Origin: Chrysophaeum taylorii
Taxonomy: Eukaryota; Sar; Pelagophyceae; Pelagomonadales; Pelagomonadaceae
Direction of reading: 5' to 3'
Length of the DNA: 64,000 bases
NCBI GenBank assembly: GCA_029834535.1
Contig: JAQMWT010000523.1
Coordinates: 281,001 to 345,000, forward strand
Position numbers and translations under genes: made by a program. Every line of letters begins with the position of its first letter. The stretch's first letter is position 1. This document shows, piece after piece, positions 37,618-51,400 of the stretch. The notes beneath the pieces were generated by a model that saw only the letters and a program-made list of their open reading frames with translations, was not told where the DNA came from and did no database searches.

Positions 37618-38625
37618 ATGGTTCTAGTCGACGCGCAGTTGGTCGCCGTCGCTTTAGTGACGATCTGCGTCGGCGCGATGGCGATGCGTATGGCGAGGCG
37701 CACATCGAGTGTGGTGCGGCGATTAGGGAAGAACGGACAGGAGATGGTGGCTCTGCGGCATAGGTCGGGCGCCGCGTGCGACGTGTACCTGCACGGGGCC
37801 ACGGTGAGCCGGTACGCCGTGCCGAATGGTCACGAGGTGCTTTGGGTGTCGTCGGGCGCCGTGTTCAACGGCTCCAAGGCCATCCGCGGCGGCGTGCCGC
37901 TGGTGTTCCCGCAGTTCGGGCCCAAGGCCGACGAATTGTTAGGAATCACATCGATGTCTCAACACGGTTTCGCGCGGACCTCCAAGTGGTCCGTTCGGTC
38001 GGCCGAAGTGCGGCTGAACGGCGACTGCCAAGTGGTCTTAACGCTCGAGGACTCGGAGGCGACGCGCGAGAAGTTTCCCCACAAATTCTCGCTCCTGTAT
38101 ACGGTCTCGCTGAACGAGACGTGCCTGCGAACGGCCTTGAAGATGACCAACATGGACAAAGCCACGGTCGCGCCGCAGGCCCTCCTTCACACCTACTTTG
38201 CGACCGACGAGGTCGCGCAGACCAGGGTCTCTGGCCTCGACGGCGTTTCGTACTACGACCAGCTCGCCGACGAGACGGACGCGCAGCACGGCGACGTCTC
38301 CTTTTGCGGCGAAACCGACCGCGTCTACGAACGAGGCGATAAGCTCGTTATCTCCTGCGAGGGCCAACGCGCCGTCACCGAAATCGCTGTCGAGGCCACG
38401 TACGTCGAGGAGTTCGGCGAGTCGGGCAGCTCGGCGACGCCCTTCGCGCCGGACGTCGTCGTCTGGAATCCCCACGTTTCCAAGGCCAAGGCCATGTCCG
38501 ACTTTGACGACGACGGCTGGAAGCGCATGCTCTGCGTCGAGCCCGGCATCCTCAACAAGAACCGCCCCAAGATCGCCGAGGGGAACTCCGTCATCCTCTC
38601 CCAGACCATCACCTACATTCCGTAA
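37618..38625 (+). CDS. Glucose-6-phosphate 1-epimerase-like (aldose epimerase family)
   Basis: 335 aa from the ATG at 37618. A hydrophobic N-terminus (LVAVALVTICVGAMAMRMAR) suggests a signal anchor or targeting peptide. The rest is the YeaD-type aldose epimerase fold: VYLHGATVSRYAVPNGHEVL, FNGSKAIRGGVPLVFPQFGP, then MSQHGFARTSKWSV with the catalytic His, HTYFATDEVAQTRVSGLDG, VVWNPHVSKAKAM, and MLCVEPGILN with the catalytic Glu. These enzymes interconvert the alpha and beta anomers of hexose 6-phosphates. The membrane-like N-terminus is unusual for the family and could mean plastid, ER or Golgi location. The gene is tail-to-tail with the next small gene, 79 bp apart. Confidence 0.88.
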   Translation: MVLVDAQLVAVALVTICVGAMAMRMARRTSSVVRRLGKNGQEMVALRHRSGAACDVYLHGATVSRYAVPNGHEVLWVSSGAVFNGSKAIRGGVPLVFPQFGPKADELLGITSMSQHGFARTSKWSVRSAEVRLNGDCQVVLTLEDSEATREKFPHKFSLLYTVSLNETCLRTALKMTNMDKATVAPQALLHTYFATDEVAQTRVSGLDGVSYYDQLADETDAQHGDVSFCGETDRVYERGDKLVISCEGQRAVTEIAVEATYVEEFGESGSSATPFAPDVVVWNPHVSKAKAMSDFDDDGWKRMLCVEPGILNKNRPKIAEGNSVILSQTITYIP

Positions 38626-38704
38626 AAATAAGAAAAGAAATTTTATTGCGGTTTTAAATTATCTCGACGAGGCGCACGCATCCTCATATTCTTACTACTT
38701 TTAT

Positions 38705-39039
38705 TTAGTCGACGTGACAGCAGGTGGTGCTCCACCGCGGCGAGGGGGGTCGTCTCGAGGGGGGCCTCGTCGCGGGCGAACTTGGCACCGCGTGACTGAA
38801 ACTGTGCGATTTGTGACCCAAGCGCGCGACCTGGAGCTTGCTCCCTTCCATTCGCGAGAAGGAGAGGCTCTTGGCGATGCGGTTCTCTGGGCTCGAGACG
38901 CCGGGACCCTCCTTTTCATCGTCGTCGTCGTCATTCATCAACATATTTGTCGCGTCCTTGTCGCTTCTGCCTCTGAAGAGCCGCGCGATCCGCGGGTCGC
39001 CGGCGTGCTTGGTGCTGTGGAGAGACGCAGCAGAGGAAC

Positions 39040-39074
<35 letters not shown>

Positions 39075-39187
39075 AAATCGCTCAACGTGTCGCTCTCGTG
39101 ACTCGACCAGCTCGACGACTCCGCGTCGCTCATGTCGTAGAGCTCGAAGTCATCCTCCTCTTGATCCACCACCTCGCGAAGCATCAT
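38705..39187 (-). CDS. Small acidic/Ser-rich protein, unknown
   Basis: 160 aa, starting MMLREVVDQEEDDFELYDMS. Features: an acidic N-terminus, a ten-Gly run coded by a GCC repeat (39046-39075), an Asp run, and a middle segment RIARLFRGRSDKDATNMLMN. A Ser/Arg-rich C-terminus (SRMEGSKLQVARLGHKSHSF) follows. No domain is recognised. It is probably intrinsically disordered. Kept as a gene because the codon pattern is consistent over the whole frame, it has a sensible start and the spacing to both neighbours is tidy; still uncertain. Confidence 0.5.
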
Positions 39188-39406
39188 GTTTTTTACCGCG
39201 AGAATTGAGATTCACTTGATTCGGGGAAGAATGACACCACCATATTCTTTTTTTGTTCCTTGCGCAATAATTATTATTAAGCAAAATTAAACTGTCGGCG
39301 TTAATGACCGTTAAACACCCAAAACGTGGTCCGTTGTTGACGATGCTGATGATTATCCGTTGGGATCGTTGTGAACCCTAATAACTCGGTCGGTCGACCC
39401 TGCACC
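39188..39406. promoter_or_regulatory. Divergent AT-rich promoter region
   Basis: 219 bp between divergent starts, with AT-rich TTATTATTAAGCAAAATTAA at about 39270-39289. Presumed to hold promoters of the small minus gene and the giant plus gene. Confidence 0.4.
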
Positions 39407-42400
39407 ATGATGCGATCGTTGATCATCACCGTTGGCCTGCATGCAGCCAGCGCGATTCTCACATGGTCGCCCCACGATGTGAGCACGTTCGAAGGGTCCA
39501 CTGCCGAAATCGTCGTCGACATATCTGACGTCCATTATTCGGTCGGCGTCCTCGAGGCGACGCTGAGCGGCGGCCTCGCGCCGTCCAAGCTCGAGGGTGT
39601 CGTCGTCCTGGAAGCTTTATGCTCGAACTGCGTGCGACTGAGGGGTTGTGTTGAGTGCATGCGCGCCGCCTTCGCACCCTTGCTCTTCTACGCCCCCGAT
39701 GATTCTCTGTCAGACGCGAGTAACGCTTCTCTTCACATCCTTCGAGTGGGGGTCGACGGCTTCGACCACATTTTGAATGCCAGCAGTCGAACGAGCGAGA
39801 CGATCGAAATCCCTGTTGTCGTTCACGCGGTGAACCATCCTCCGTTCTGGATTGCGCCCGATTTGGTTCAAGTACGGACGGAGAGGGAGGCGGTCCCCGC
39901 GCGAATCGACGATCCCGACGCCAAAGATGGCAGCGTCCACGTCGCCTTGTCGGTCCAGCGCGGCACTCTTATATGGAACGCGAGCGAGTCCCTCGCTTTT
40001 GATGGCACCCTGCTCGAAATCAATGCCGCCCTGTCGACGCTCGCGTACGCGCCCGTCCCCGGCGACGACGGCATCGACGTATTGAGGCTCGAAGCGAACG
40101 ACCGCGGGCACCGCGGCGTAGGCGGGCCGCGAGAGGTCGTGCGAGAAATTCCGTTGAAAATAAACGCGGTGAACCGCGCGCCGTTCATCATCGCACCCAA
40201 CACGGTTGAGCTGGAAGGAAGAGGTCGAACACATCTCGACTTCGTCGCGATCGGCGACGCGAACGACCACGATCTCCTCGACGTGTCGGTCGAGACCGCG
40301 TGCGGCACTCTTGAAGTTGCAGCAGCTGCTGGCATTTTATGCGGCGTCCAGCTCGTTAGCGGGACAACTACCCGAGGCCGCCTCCTTAACTTTCGCACTG
40401 CGTCCGACACCGGCGATGCGCTCTTCGCATCGCTCGCGTACGAGCCTTGCGCGCGCGCCAACGAGAACGACACCATCACAATCACCGTGAACGACTCCAA
40501 ACTTGCGACCGACAAATTCATTAGCGTGTCGCTGTTGTCTGATGAAGAAGATGACGGTCCAATTACGTTGGCCGCAACGCAGTCCGTATTGGAGACACGG
40601 GAAGACACGCCGGTTAAGCTGGGAGGCGCGCTCGCGCTCCGAGGCGGGTCCAGTGAACCAAGACCATTAAACGTGAGTCTCCGCGTGACCGGCGGACGAC
40701 TCATTTCTTTCGATAGACGCGCTTCAACGACCATGGCGGGAGTGGTTGTGGTGACGGGGTGTTGCAACAACAGCGTCGTCAACGCCCTCGTCGCCCAAGT
40801 CCAGTACGAACCCGCGAACGACGTTCACGGATTGGCGTACTTGACTGCAACTCTCGGGGGCGCCCAGTCGGGCGAGGCGACAATTGCTCTCATTACGCAC
40901 GCAGTCGACGATCCCATTTTGATTTCGACCCCGAACCACATCGACGCCGTCGCGGGCCGGTCTCAGGTTATTCACCCCCATGTTTCGGTTTCCGACGTCG
41001 ACGCGCCCGACTTGCAATTCAACGTCACGCTTGCCACGATGTTTGGCGGATCGCTGAGTCTTCCTCATCGCGAGGGGCTCGCGGTGAACGCAGCGACGTC
41101 TTCTTCGACTGTTCATGTTCGCGGCTCGTTGGTGCGTCTCAATCGAGCGTTTGAGTTCCTACGGTACGCGCGCGAGTCTTCTGGAGAAGATCGTATCGAC
41201 GTCAACGTGAGAGCGCCGCGCGACGACACCCAGAATGGTGCTCCACGGACTGCGGCGTCATCGATCGACGTGACGGTCGCCCGCGTCAACGAGTGGAACC
41301 GCCCGATTGTGTGGGCGCTTTCGAAGTCAATCCATTGCCTCGAAGACACTTCGTGCAACATCACAAGCATTTCCCTCGACGGCGACTCCCCGCGCGGTCC
41401 TCTGACCATTTGCCTTGCTGTCTCCCACGGTAATCTCTCATTACGCAGGACGGACGAGCACGACTGGATTGTGCCACGAATATCCACGAGTCAAGTGATT
41501 TCACACAACGAACTCGTTTTCCGCGCCATGCTACCCGCTGCCCGTTACGCGTTTGAAAAACTTGTTTACACGCCAGAACGTGACTGGTTTGGCGCTGACG
41601 AGCTTGGCATCAACATTACGTATCAACAACACGGAAGTGAACGCCTGACCACAAATCACACATCGCTACAACTCTTCGTGGAAAATGCCGACGATCCACC
41701 TCGAATTGATGTAACGTCACCGCTGACAATTGACGACTTGACTTCGGAGACACTTCTCTCGAGCTTATTGAGCGTGCATGACCCCGAGGCCCGATTGACA
41801 GACCACCTCCTGCGGCTCGATGTCGTCGCCAGCTTTGGCCGCTTGGTTCTAGAGCAGCCATCGCTAACTGGCGTCTCGACGACTTGGAATGGAATCCCTC
41901 TCGGCAACGGCGGTCAAAACTTAGGAGTGGTAGGTTCAGCCTATCGTCTCAACAAGGCGCTCGATTTCGCGACGTACGCACGCCCAGTGCCTGGTCGTAG
42001 TTACGACACCTTGGAATGCCGGATCTTCGACGTAAGGCAAGCCAGCAGTGGGCTGCTCTACCTCGGGCTCTCTGTCAACGCGACCGCGACAATCCACATG
42101 CCGTTGATTATGAACGCACCTCCTACGGTCTCTCGACGAGACGCGATAACTGGATGGCTCTACACGGACGAGCGTCACGTTTTGGCATTTCCGCAAATTG
42201 AAGTTGATGATCCCGAAGCGGAAGCGTTTGGTCAAGTAGTCGACATCAACGTCACGAGTCGGCGCGCAGGAACAACGTTCCACCTGAACGCAACAGGCCT
42301 GCCACTCGCAAATCTCGCCATTAGCACATCTGAGGAGCAAGCTGCAGCAACCATCGCGTTCACCGCTTCGCCCGATGTCGCGTCGACCGCTTTGGGCCGG

Positions 42401-45400
42401 TTGTCGTACGTTGCCCCTGCGACTTTCTGCGGTGTTGACTTCCTCGACGTCGGCGTCTCCGATCGCGGTTTGAAAGGAGATGAGCGCGGCGGCGACCAAA
42501 TCTCCTCGTCGAGGCTACGGCTTGACGTGCGGGTGAGTAGTGTTAACCGTCGACCCGAAGTTCGAGTGCCTCTAGATGTCGTCGCTACTCGGCTTGGCCA
42601 AGACGTGTCGATCTCCCAGATAGTCTTCTCAGACTTTGATGAACAGTCGCAAGGATGTGGCGACAGCATTCTCAACGTGTCAGCCACCACAACGGCGGGA
42701 CGATTACGCGTCAAATCTTCAACGGGCGTTCACCTGGTTAGTCTGAGTAACGGTAGTCGTGTCGATGCTAGGGGCCGTCCGACTGCGTTGACGAAGATGT
42801 TTGCAACGCTTACCTTGACAGACTGCCCTAGAGGCGAGCATCGAGTTGACATTAATGCCATGGACGGAGCAGGGGCTGAGGCTACTCCGCAGACCATTTC
42901 GGTTCACGTTGGACCCGCGTTTTCACAATCGGCAGTGGTGAAGGCAATCTCCAGTCTTCCTCCGATTATGTCGTTACCAGAGGACACCACACTCCCACTC
43001 GACGGGCTCTTTGAGATCGAAGGTGATCTCCCATTTGAGCTTGTCTTGAGCGTCGCGCCTGGGACTCTGTCGCTCAGCAGGATCGACGACTCAAGACGAT
43101 TGCTGCAGCGGACATCCACAGAATTAAACCTTCGCGGGACCCGCGATGAAATCGCTGCCGTCATCTCAGAGGCGGCGGCATATGTGCCTCCTTCAAACTT
43201 CAACGGCATCAGTCAGCTCAATGCCACAGTCAACACATCAATCGCTATCATCTATGTCGACATCTTTTCCGTGAACGACCCGCCCGAAATCCTGGTCTTG
43301 GAGGACAAGATTGTGAATCATACGTACGGCGAGACGGAAATTTTGACAACCGCTGTCGAACTGCGGGATGCCGACGCTGACGACGTGCTCACTACAGAGT
43401 TTTCGGTTACGAGAGGGAAACTCGTCTTGACAGATTATCCTTTGTTTGGTATACGCGCGGAGATGGGATTTGGCGCGAACGCTCTCGCGTTGACGGGAGG
43501 CACGGACAGCCTCAATGAAGCCATCTCAAGAATCTTATTCGAACCAACGGCAACAGGTTGCGAAAGTCTGCGCATTCTCGTTCGAGACCGGGCTGGTTTT
43601 GAAGCGACAGCGATCATACCCATACATGTAGACATGCCAGTGAAATTCGCGACCTTGCGACTGGTCGCAAATGCGACCGCGACGCTGGGTGGTGGTTACG
43701 TAAAAATTGATGAAGATTCAACATTGCAGCTCGGACCGGTGTTCGATGTGAAGACTGTGGTAGAATCAACCAAGGCGCTCGTTCTCAGACTTGAGGCTAA
43801 GCACGGAAATGTAGTACGAACGTTTTCGGCTAGTGAAGATGACGCATCGTTCGATGTCACCTTCGAGGTGACACGCGTGGGGAGCTCCAGTCATAACGCG
43901 ACTGTCCTTCGAGGAACAGCGGCCGGCCTTGCAAGATTCGTGCAGCAAAGTAGCCGCCTCGCGTACGTCCCCGAGACAAATTTCAATGGCGCCGATCATC
44001 TTCACATCTCGCTCGCCGTCGAGTCGTCCGCGACCACCTTGGGCACAATCACTGTCAACATCTATGTCAGGCCAGTCGGTGACTCTCCGGTTATACGCGC
44101 GGCCGACACCGTCAAGATGAGGTACGAAGATCGTTGGACAAACGTCCCCGTATCGGTGCATGATGTCGACCGAGGAGATACCGTGGATTTTGTTGCGCGC
44201 GCACGATTTGGAACATTGATGTATAACTCTCGGATTGTTACGAGCAGTGCGGTTCGTTACTACACGTCGCAAGAAGCCGCCTTGGATCTCGCGTGTACAA
44301 GATTCAGTAGTGACGCCGGTTCGACCGGGAACATCGTGCGCATTTTTGGGGCACCCTTGGCAGTCGCGGAACTCACTGCTTCGTTGAGATACTCGCAGCC
44401 ACGCGTCGCGCACGTTCACGACAACATTCATATTGGCGCTGTCGATAGTTTTGGACGCTGCGTGAACCATTCTGTGGTTGTCGACGTGCTGCCTGGAAAG
44501 GTAAATCTTCGCTTAACAACAGTCTCGCCACTTTTACAACAGCAGCAGTCTGTCTTGTCGTCAATCGAAGAAGATGTTGAGAGCGCCCGCCTACCCGCGC
44601 TTGCTGTGGTATGGGATGGCATGGAAGCCAACAGTCCCGTGTTTGTCAACGTTTCGATAGAAACTAGATTCGGCGAGATAGCGTTGCTCGAAGATGTCGG
44701 AAGATCACTTCTCCCGTCGCTGCGCGTGTGGACACGAACTCGAATGCACCTTGGGTTCGCCGCGACTCGAGCCGACGTTGACCGCGCACTCGGCGCTCTG
44801 GCATACGCCCCTGCGAAAGATTTTTATGGTGACTGGGAGCCGCAAGCGGGGAGCCACCCCGACCATTTCGGTGGTGGTGACTTGCACGCGGGTCCGTTGT
44901 ACAATTCGGAAACTGTGGACGTGGTTGGAAGAGCCTGCCACCTCGTCGGTTTGCGTCGGCGCTCCTCGTTGGAGCAACTGGCATTTCGCATCGCTCCCGT
45001 CGAGTCGGCTGCGACACGAGCTGACTCGTGGACGACGTCGTTGTGGCGTGTAACTGTCAGGCCTGTAAACGATGCTCCGACACTGACTGCCGAAACAGAT
45101 TCGATCAGCCTTCCGAGTGGATCACCATGGTCGTCGGTGGCAGCGATGGCAAACGTTAGCATACAAGACATCGATGCTGCCTTGCTTGAGTTCGTGGCCA
45201 CGGCTGCCAGCGGCAAACTGCGTCTCAGCAAACCGAATGGCGTCCAGATTCTCGCAAACACAGGAAGTGTCGTCGCGATCCGGGGGTCCGCCGCGAAGTT
45301 GACCGCCACCATTCGCGAGGCGTTGCAATATGCTCCTCCTCCTCCGAATGGCGACGTTACCGACGACACGCTGGAACTCGTTGCTCGCGATCACGGAGGC

Positions 45401-48400
45401 TGCGGCTCGGGTCCCATGTACTCGACCGAGTTTACCATTCAAATCGAAATCATCCCGCCACGGGTCATGCTCGCGTACGACGACAAATCGATGCGGGAGC
45501 TCCGCGTTGAAGAAGACGCGTATCTTGCTCTGCCAGCTGTGGCACTGAAGGTTGGCGGGAATGCAGTGAAACCTGGAATCTCGTCGATTGCTGCTCGTAA
45601 CATCATCTCCCGGAATCGTTGCTCGCAAGGTTCGAGCCAAGTTTGTCGCATCCGCGGCGACGACACCGTCGTCAATGGAGAGTATTATAATAACAACTCT
45701 TCGCAGCAGCAGCATCTTGACACGGGTACTCTCCACTTGCGCGGAGTCCCGACGCATGGACAGCTTGCGGTTTACGAAAACAGCTCCGGCCTCGACTTCT
45801 TCGAGCCGGAAGTCATCCTGCGGCTCGAAGTCTCAGAAACGGACGAGTACGTGGAGGCACCACGCGGACGCCCAGAAGTTTGGTCGATCACAACTGATGT
45901 GGCTTGGCGACGCTCTGTCCAGCGCGTAACGGTGCACGTCGTTGAGCGCGACAGTAGTCACGACCACATATTTCGAAGTCTTCGGGCGACGGCCATCAGC
46001 ACAGCGATGACACATCGTAACCGAAGCAGCAGCGCAGCTCACGCGACTCTCGGGCCGAGCGAGAAAAACGCAACAGAGAATATTCAAGCGGCACTCCGTG
46101 ATCTGAGCACGATTGGCCAAACAAGTGTAGCCGTTGAGCAATACGGCGTGACTCCTCTTGACTGGATGTCGGGCAAAAACACAACTTTCCGAGCCACCGC
46201 TTCATTTTTGGTCACATTCTCTCAAAATGCCCCCGTGCCACTCCTTGATCTTGCAGTTTCCGGATGCGGAGGCTCTGCTGCCGACGGAACAGTCAACGAC
46301 GACACCATAATCTCTAAATGCACGACGTGGGTGGAGCCAGTCCAAAACGCGACGACTGTGCCCGAAACACAGCGTGTTAGCATTCGGGCAAACGGGACGC
46401 TCGAGTCAGGCTCCTTCTCGATTGTGTTTGAAAGTGAGCCGCCGAATCCAGGACAAACCTTTCGAAACAAGAGGACGCAGTTTCGATCGGCCCCGATTGC
46501 TTACAACGCGAGCGCGCGCGACGTCCGCGCAGCACTCGAAAGCTTACCCCCAATTGGCCTCGTTGATGTCGTGCGCTCCAAGTACGACGAACCAATTGTC
46601 CTTCCCGATGACTGCTGGTGCCGATCCTGCGAGAATGAGGACGTGACGAATACGAGTGCGCCCACTCCGGTTCCAACAAATAATGCGACGAGCATAGTGC
46701 CGTCCTTTGAGCCCAGTATGGCCAACAACCAGACTTCTTGGCCGACGTATGCGCCGTGAGTGCTGCAGCGTCTCGCACACCCAGACGTGCAATAGTAAAA
46801 ATAAACGCGTGTTCGTCATACCCCTGTAGGTCACACGTCCCGACGCCAGGCCCGACGCATATTCCTACTACGAGCCCAACCGCCCCTGTCGTCGGGTGCA
46901 ACTTCTTTCCGCACGAAACAGCTTGGGACATAACGTTTCTCACCCTCTCCCACGACGTCGCCCCACTGGTCGTCCAGTGGAGTGACGGGGCGTCGTCTGA
47001 CGAAAGTGTGTGCGAACGTTGTTCATCACTACGACCTGAATGGCCGGAAAACATCGCTGCTATTGCAAGCTTGTCTCCAGCAACTCGCGGGACGATCACC
47101 TCAATAACCAATGGAACTACGCCTCTTGCCGGAAGCTTTGCGCTGAGTTTGGGAACGAAGACGACGTCGCTCGTATCGACCGCCGCGACGAGCGGACAGC
47201 TTCACTCCGCCTTGGCCTCTCTTGATGAATCTCTACGTTCGCCGGACGCCCTAGCAGTCACGCGAACTAGTCCCTCCCCAGAGGGTAGAGTGACTTGGCG
47301 CGTTACTTTCAATCCGCGGCTTGGGAAAGTACCGAGAATCACCGCGACGAGTCTCGAAGAGCTGATCGGCACCGGCGCGACAGTCTACACAAAGTTCATC
47401 GCACGGGGTTCAAATCCAGACGATGCAGGTGGCTTCACGCTCCAAGTGAAAAGCGAGGCAGGCACAGCTCAAACGCAGCTATTAGCGGTAGAATCGACAG
47501 TTGACGATTTACGCCACGCCCTTACGGCGGCGGCGGCCGCCGCCGCCGCCCGCGGGGGCGCCGGATCGAAGAACGCAGCAATCACCGTCGCGTCAGGGCC
47601 ACTGCTCTTTGGTCGCGTTCGTGCTGCGTGGCTGATCACTATCGGCGCTGGCTATGGCGCAAGACCCGAAGTTACGATTGGATCCGCGAACACTCTACGA
47701 AATGGGCTCGAGGCCGCACTCGAGCCAATAATAGACGGCGACGCACGCGCCAGTTTCATTCTGGCCGCGGCAGCCGCTGTTCCACCAGTGGTGAACGAAA
47801 GCCAGAGTCTGCGTTGTTCGATAGCCTCCTCGATGGAAATGTTGAATACGTTTCGGCTGATTTTCCGAGGGTCTATCTCGCCTTTAATCAGAGTAGACGC
47901 CGCGCCAAACCCGTCGGGATTACCGTCGTGCACTCCAGTCGTCAAAGGCGCGTGCAAAGGCGACGGTTCATCTCTCGAGGAGATAATGAATTTATGGCTT
48001 TTTTCCACGGGTGTGACAGATACACCAGCAGCACTCCAAGTAACATCTTCGTCTTCAAGCATCTGCTCGAGAAATGGCCAAGAGGCGACGACAGAGTCAA
48101 CGATTGTCTTCGTTGGCGACGGAGTCGTGGGCAATGTCCCGCTACTCGTGGCTGTCACCGAATTTAACCGTTCGCTCAACGTGTCCGCCGTGGATGTTGT
48201 CGAGACAAGAAGAGGATCGCATCCTTTCGTCCCCGAGGTTCAGCGCGTCCAGACTGCCTTGGAGGCGGAGGAAAACAACAACGCCATGCATGATAATGAT
48301 TATAATTTGTCCATAAACGAGACGCGAGTCAGCGGCTGGTTTGCACTCGGCTTTCGAGGATCTGCGACTCCACTACTTGCCTTTGACGTCTCGCCATCTG

Positions 48401-51400
48401 AAATGGAAGCTGCACTGAACGAGTTACCAACGATTAGCGGAAACGTTCGAGTATCACGGTTGAGCCGCGGTAAAGGATGTTTTGCGTGGAGAGTGACCTT
48501 TCAAAGCTCACCACCAACGCAGGGTAGTCTTCCACTCGTCACGCTCGCGAGTGCAACGTGTGAAGACAAGGCATCTTGCTTGAAACGACCAAAGCTTGTC
48601 GGAGCATACGTCATCGTGGAAAAAATCGTCGCAGGAGTTGCTCCGGCATGGGGTTCGTATGCTTTGCGCGTGACGCAACAACCGCCGAGGGTGCCGCGCG
48701 AGACAGTCACAACCTGGCTCAGGCTTGATTCTCCCGTCGATGAGGTACAAGCTGCGATAAGGATGCTTCCAGGAGCATTCCGGGCGCGAGCGACGACGGA
48801 AGTCGCAGGCAATCCCCTTGCTCCTTGGGGACCGTTGCTTACGATTCGAGGTTTGGACGCCGGAACTAATGTAGAGATTGCAAAGATAGAGCTCGAAGGT
48901 GCCGTTGATTGGTGCCAGCCCAATGGCATATGCAGTGGAGTTTGGGACGCCGTCGTTGGCCGAGATGATGATGATGATGATGATCTTGCCTCCCAAGGAT
49001 ACTGGCCAGGGTGTTCCGCGTGCCTAGATGTCCGCGCCCCTCCCCTGCCGCGGCTCCGCGTTGCGTCGTTGCGAGATGAAGTCCAAGTCCGCGGCGCGCC
49101 GTCTGCCATAGCGGCAATTCTCGAACGTTCGGTGTTCGTTGGCGACCAGCATTACCACTCGCACATGGACGGGCTTGCAAGCGTCTCTTGGTTTGTATCG
49201 GACGCCTCGAACTCTTCAGATTCGGTGCTCTTCGACGTGAACATCGCCCCAGTGAATGATCCACCCAAACTGAGCTTCCCAGCCGTCGTCGAGCCGGTTC
49301 TCGAGGATACGCGTACGGTGATCGGAAGGGGTATTGTCGTGTTTGATGCGGATGATCGAAGCGCCTCGCGTCGTCAGAGATTGACGATCACGCTTTCGGT
49401 CGTGCACGGTACACTTTGGATTCCGGCCTCCGATGAGCTGCATGTTCTCGAGGGGTACAGAAATGGAGGTGGCGCGGGACCTTTTGGTACCCTTAAAATC
49501 TCTGGGACACCTGCTGCACTCACACATGCCCTCTCGAGCCTTGTCTACGATCCTGACTTGAATTGGGCGTCGGTTCCACTGGTGACCGACGTCCAGCGCG
49601 TTACCGTGAAAGGTCCGACGAGAAGATCGGTCGTGCAAACGGTCGAGACGAGCTTACGCGGAACCGGCCTTCTCGCCGGGAATTTTAGTCTTGTCCTACG
49701 GTGTGGTTACCTCGACAAGGCGCTCGAAGAATTGATCGCGATTTTTTTAAATCTCAACGCGACGAACACTTCCAACTATCCCTCCATCCGTGTGAGCAAT
49801 CGAGCTGTCAACTTTACGCTTGCCTCGAACGCCCCGGCCGTCGTGCCGTCGAACATCTCGTTCCAAGGCAAATTGCAAAGAGCTTTAGATGAGTGCTCGG
49901 CGATCGCCATAGACGAAGCTCGATCAGCTGGTTTGCAGTTCGGAGAAAACATCTCCATCGCCTACCGTTACACCCGGGTGGAAGCATCTGCGTGGCGTAG
50001 CAGTCGTCGCGAGCGAGATCATAGTTACCTCTGGGAAGTAACTTTTTTGAACGCGCCGGCGACGACATTTCCAGATCTTGTTGTTGTTGTTGTCGGAGAA
50101 TCAGGCGAACCGGTTGGGCTCGCCGTCACGGACGTCTTCGACGGAAATCTCACGTTTCCAAAATCACGAGGTGCGAGGTTCCACGCTTCAAAATGACCAC
50201 CCCCAGAGTTCTCACAACACACACACACACACACACAGACGCTCGAGCTTCGGTCCAAGTTAAACGCGTGCGCGACGCGTATGACGCCAAAGAGCAGCAC
50301 TGGCTCACTTTACGTCACACGTGCTCAGGATTTACCGCGACGACCACTCCGTTACCGCTCGACGCGTCCGCACCGAATTTAGCTGATGCCTTAATGTCGT
50401 TGTCGAGTGTAGGATCGGTCCAAGTGCGTGCTGTCGACAGTGCGGTACGACGCTCCCTTGATGGCGTCTATGCTTGGGAGATCGAGTTCCTACCACACGG
50501 CAATCCGGCGCACGTGGGGTCCGAGACTCCGCTCGAGGTAGTGGCATCAGACGGGGTTGAAGTTACCGTTGAGAAGCTGCGTCAAGGCCGGGCGACACAC
50601 GACGAACTAAAATGGGAGATCCAAGATGAAGATGGCCTCTCGGCGGCCCATACTATCCCGGTGACAGTGCGTCCAGTTCACGATGCTCCTGAGATTCGCG
50701 TTATGTCAGCAACGGGGTCGGATCTGGCTCGCGGATTCGAAGATGAAACGTTGCGCAACCTCTTCCAGAACATTGTGTTCTCAGTTGACGGTAACGGGAT
50801 ACCCGCTGAGAAGATCGTCGCGACGTCGGTGGTCACGTGCGTTCGAGCTTGCACCGTGACGATCCCTCCCGTCGTAGGAGCGGCGAACAACCTGGGTGCG
50901 TGGAGACGCGACATAGCCGACGAGGTTCGCCGCAACGCTGCCTTGGTCCTTCACGGAGCGCCTCGGGCCTTGGAGGCTCTGTTGCGGGTCGCTATGTGGG
51001 ATCCAGAGCCAGACTTCTACGGTGTCGACGTTGCAACCGTGATGCTAATCGATACGCTGGGTACCGAGGCAATCCCTCGGACGCGGACTATTCGTGTCGA
51101 GGCGGTGAATGACCCGCCGAATATTCGGGCGACCTTTCGTTCGTTGCCCCTCAAGGTGGATGCCGCGCCTGCTGTGCGCTCCCGCCAGCGTGTTTGCTAG
51201 AGCATACTTCTAGATTCGCGTTGTTGTTGTTGTTGTTGTTGTTTGTTTATCACGCCACCACTCGAACCCACAGGTTACTCTTATAGCTGGCTTGATCATT
51301 GGCGATCCGGATGATACCATGCTTACTTTGTCCATGGTACGTGCCTCGCATGTTATAGTCCTTTTCATGCCAAGTGTCGTCGGCGAACCACAGGCTTGCG

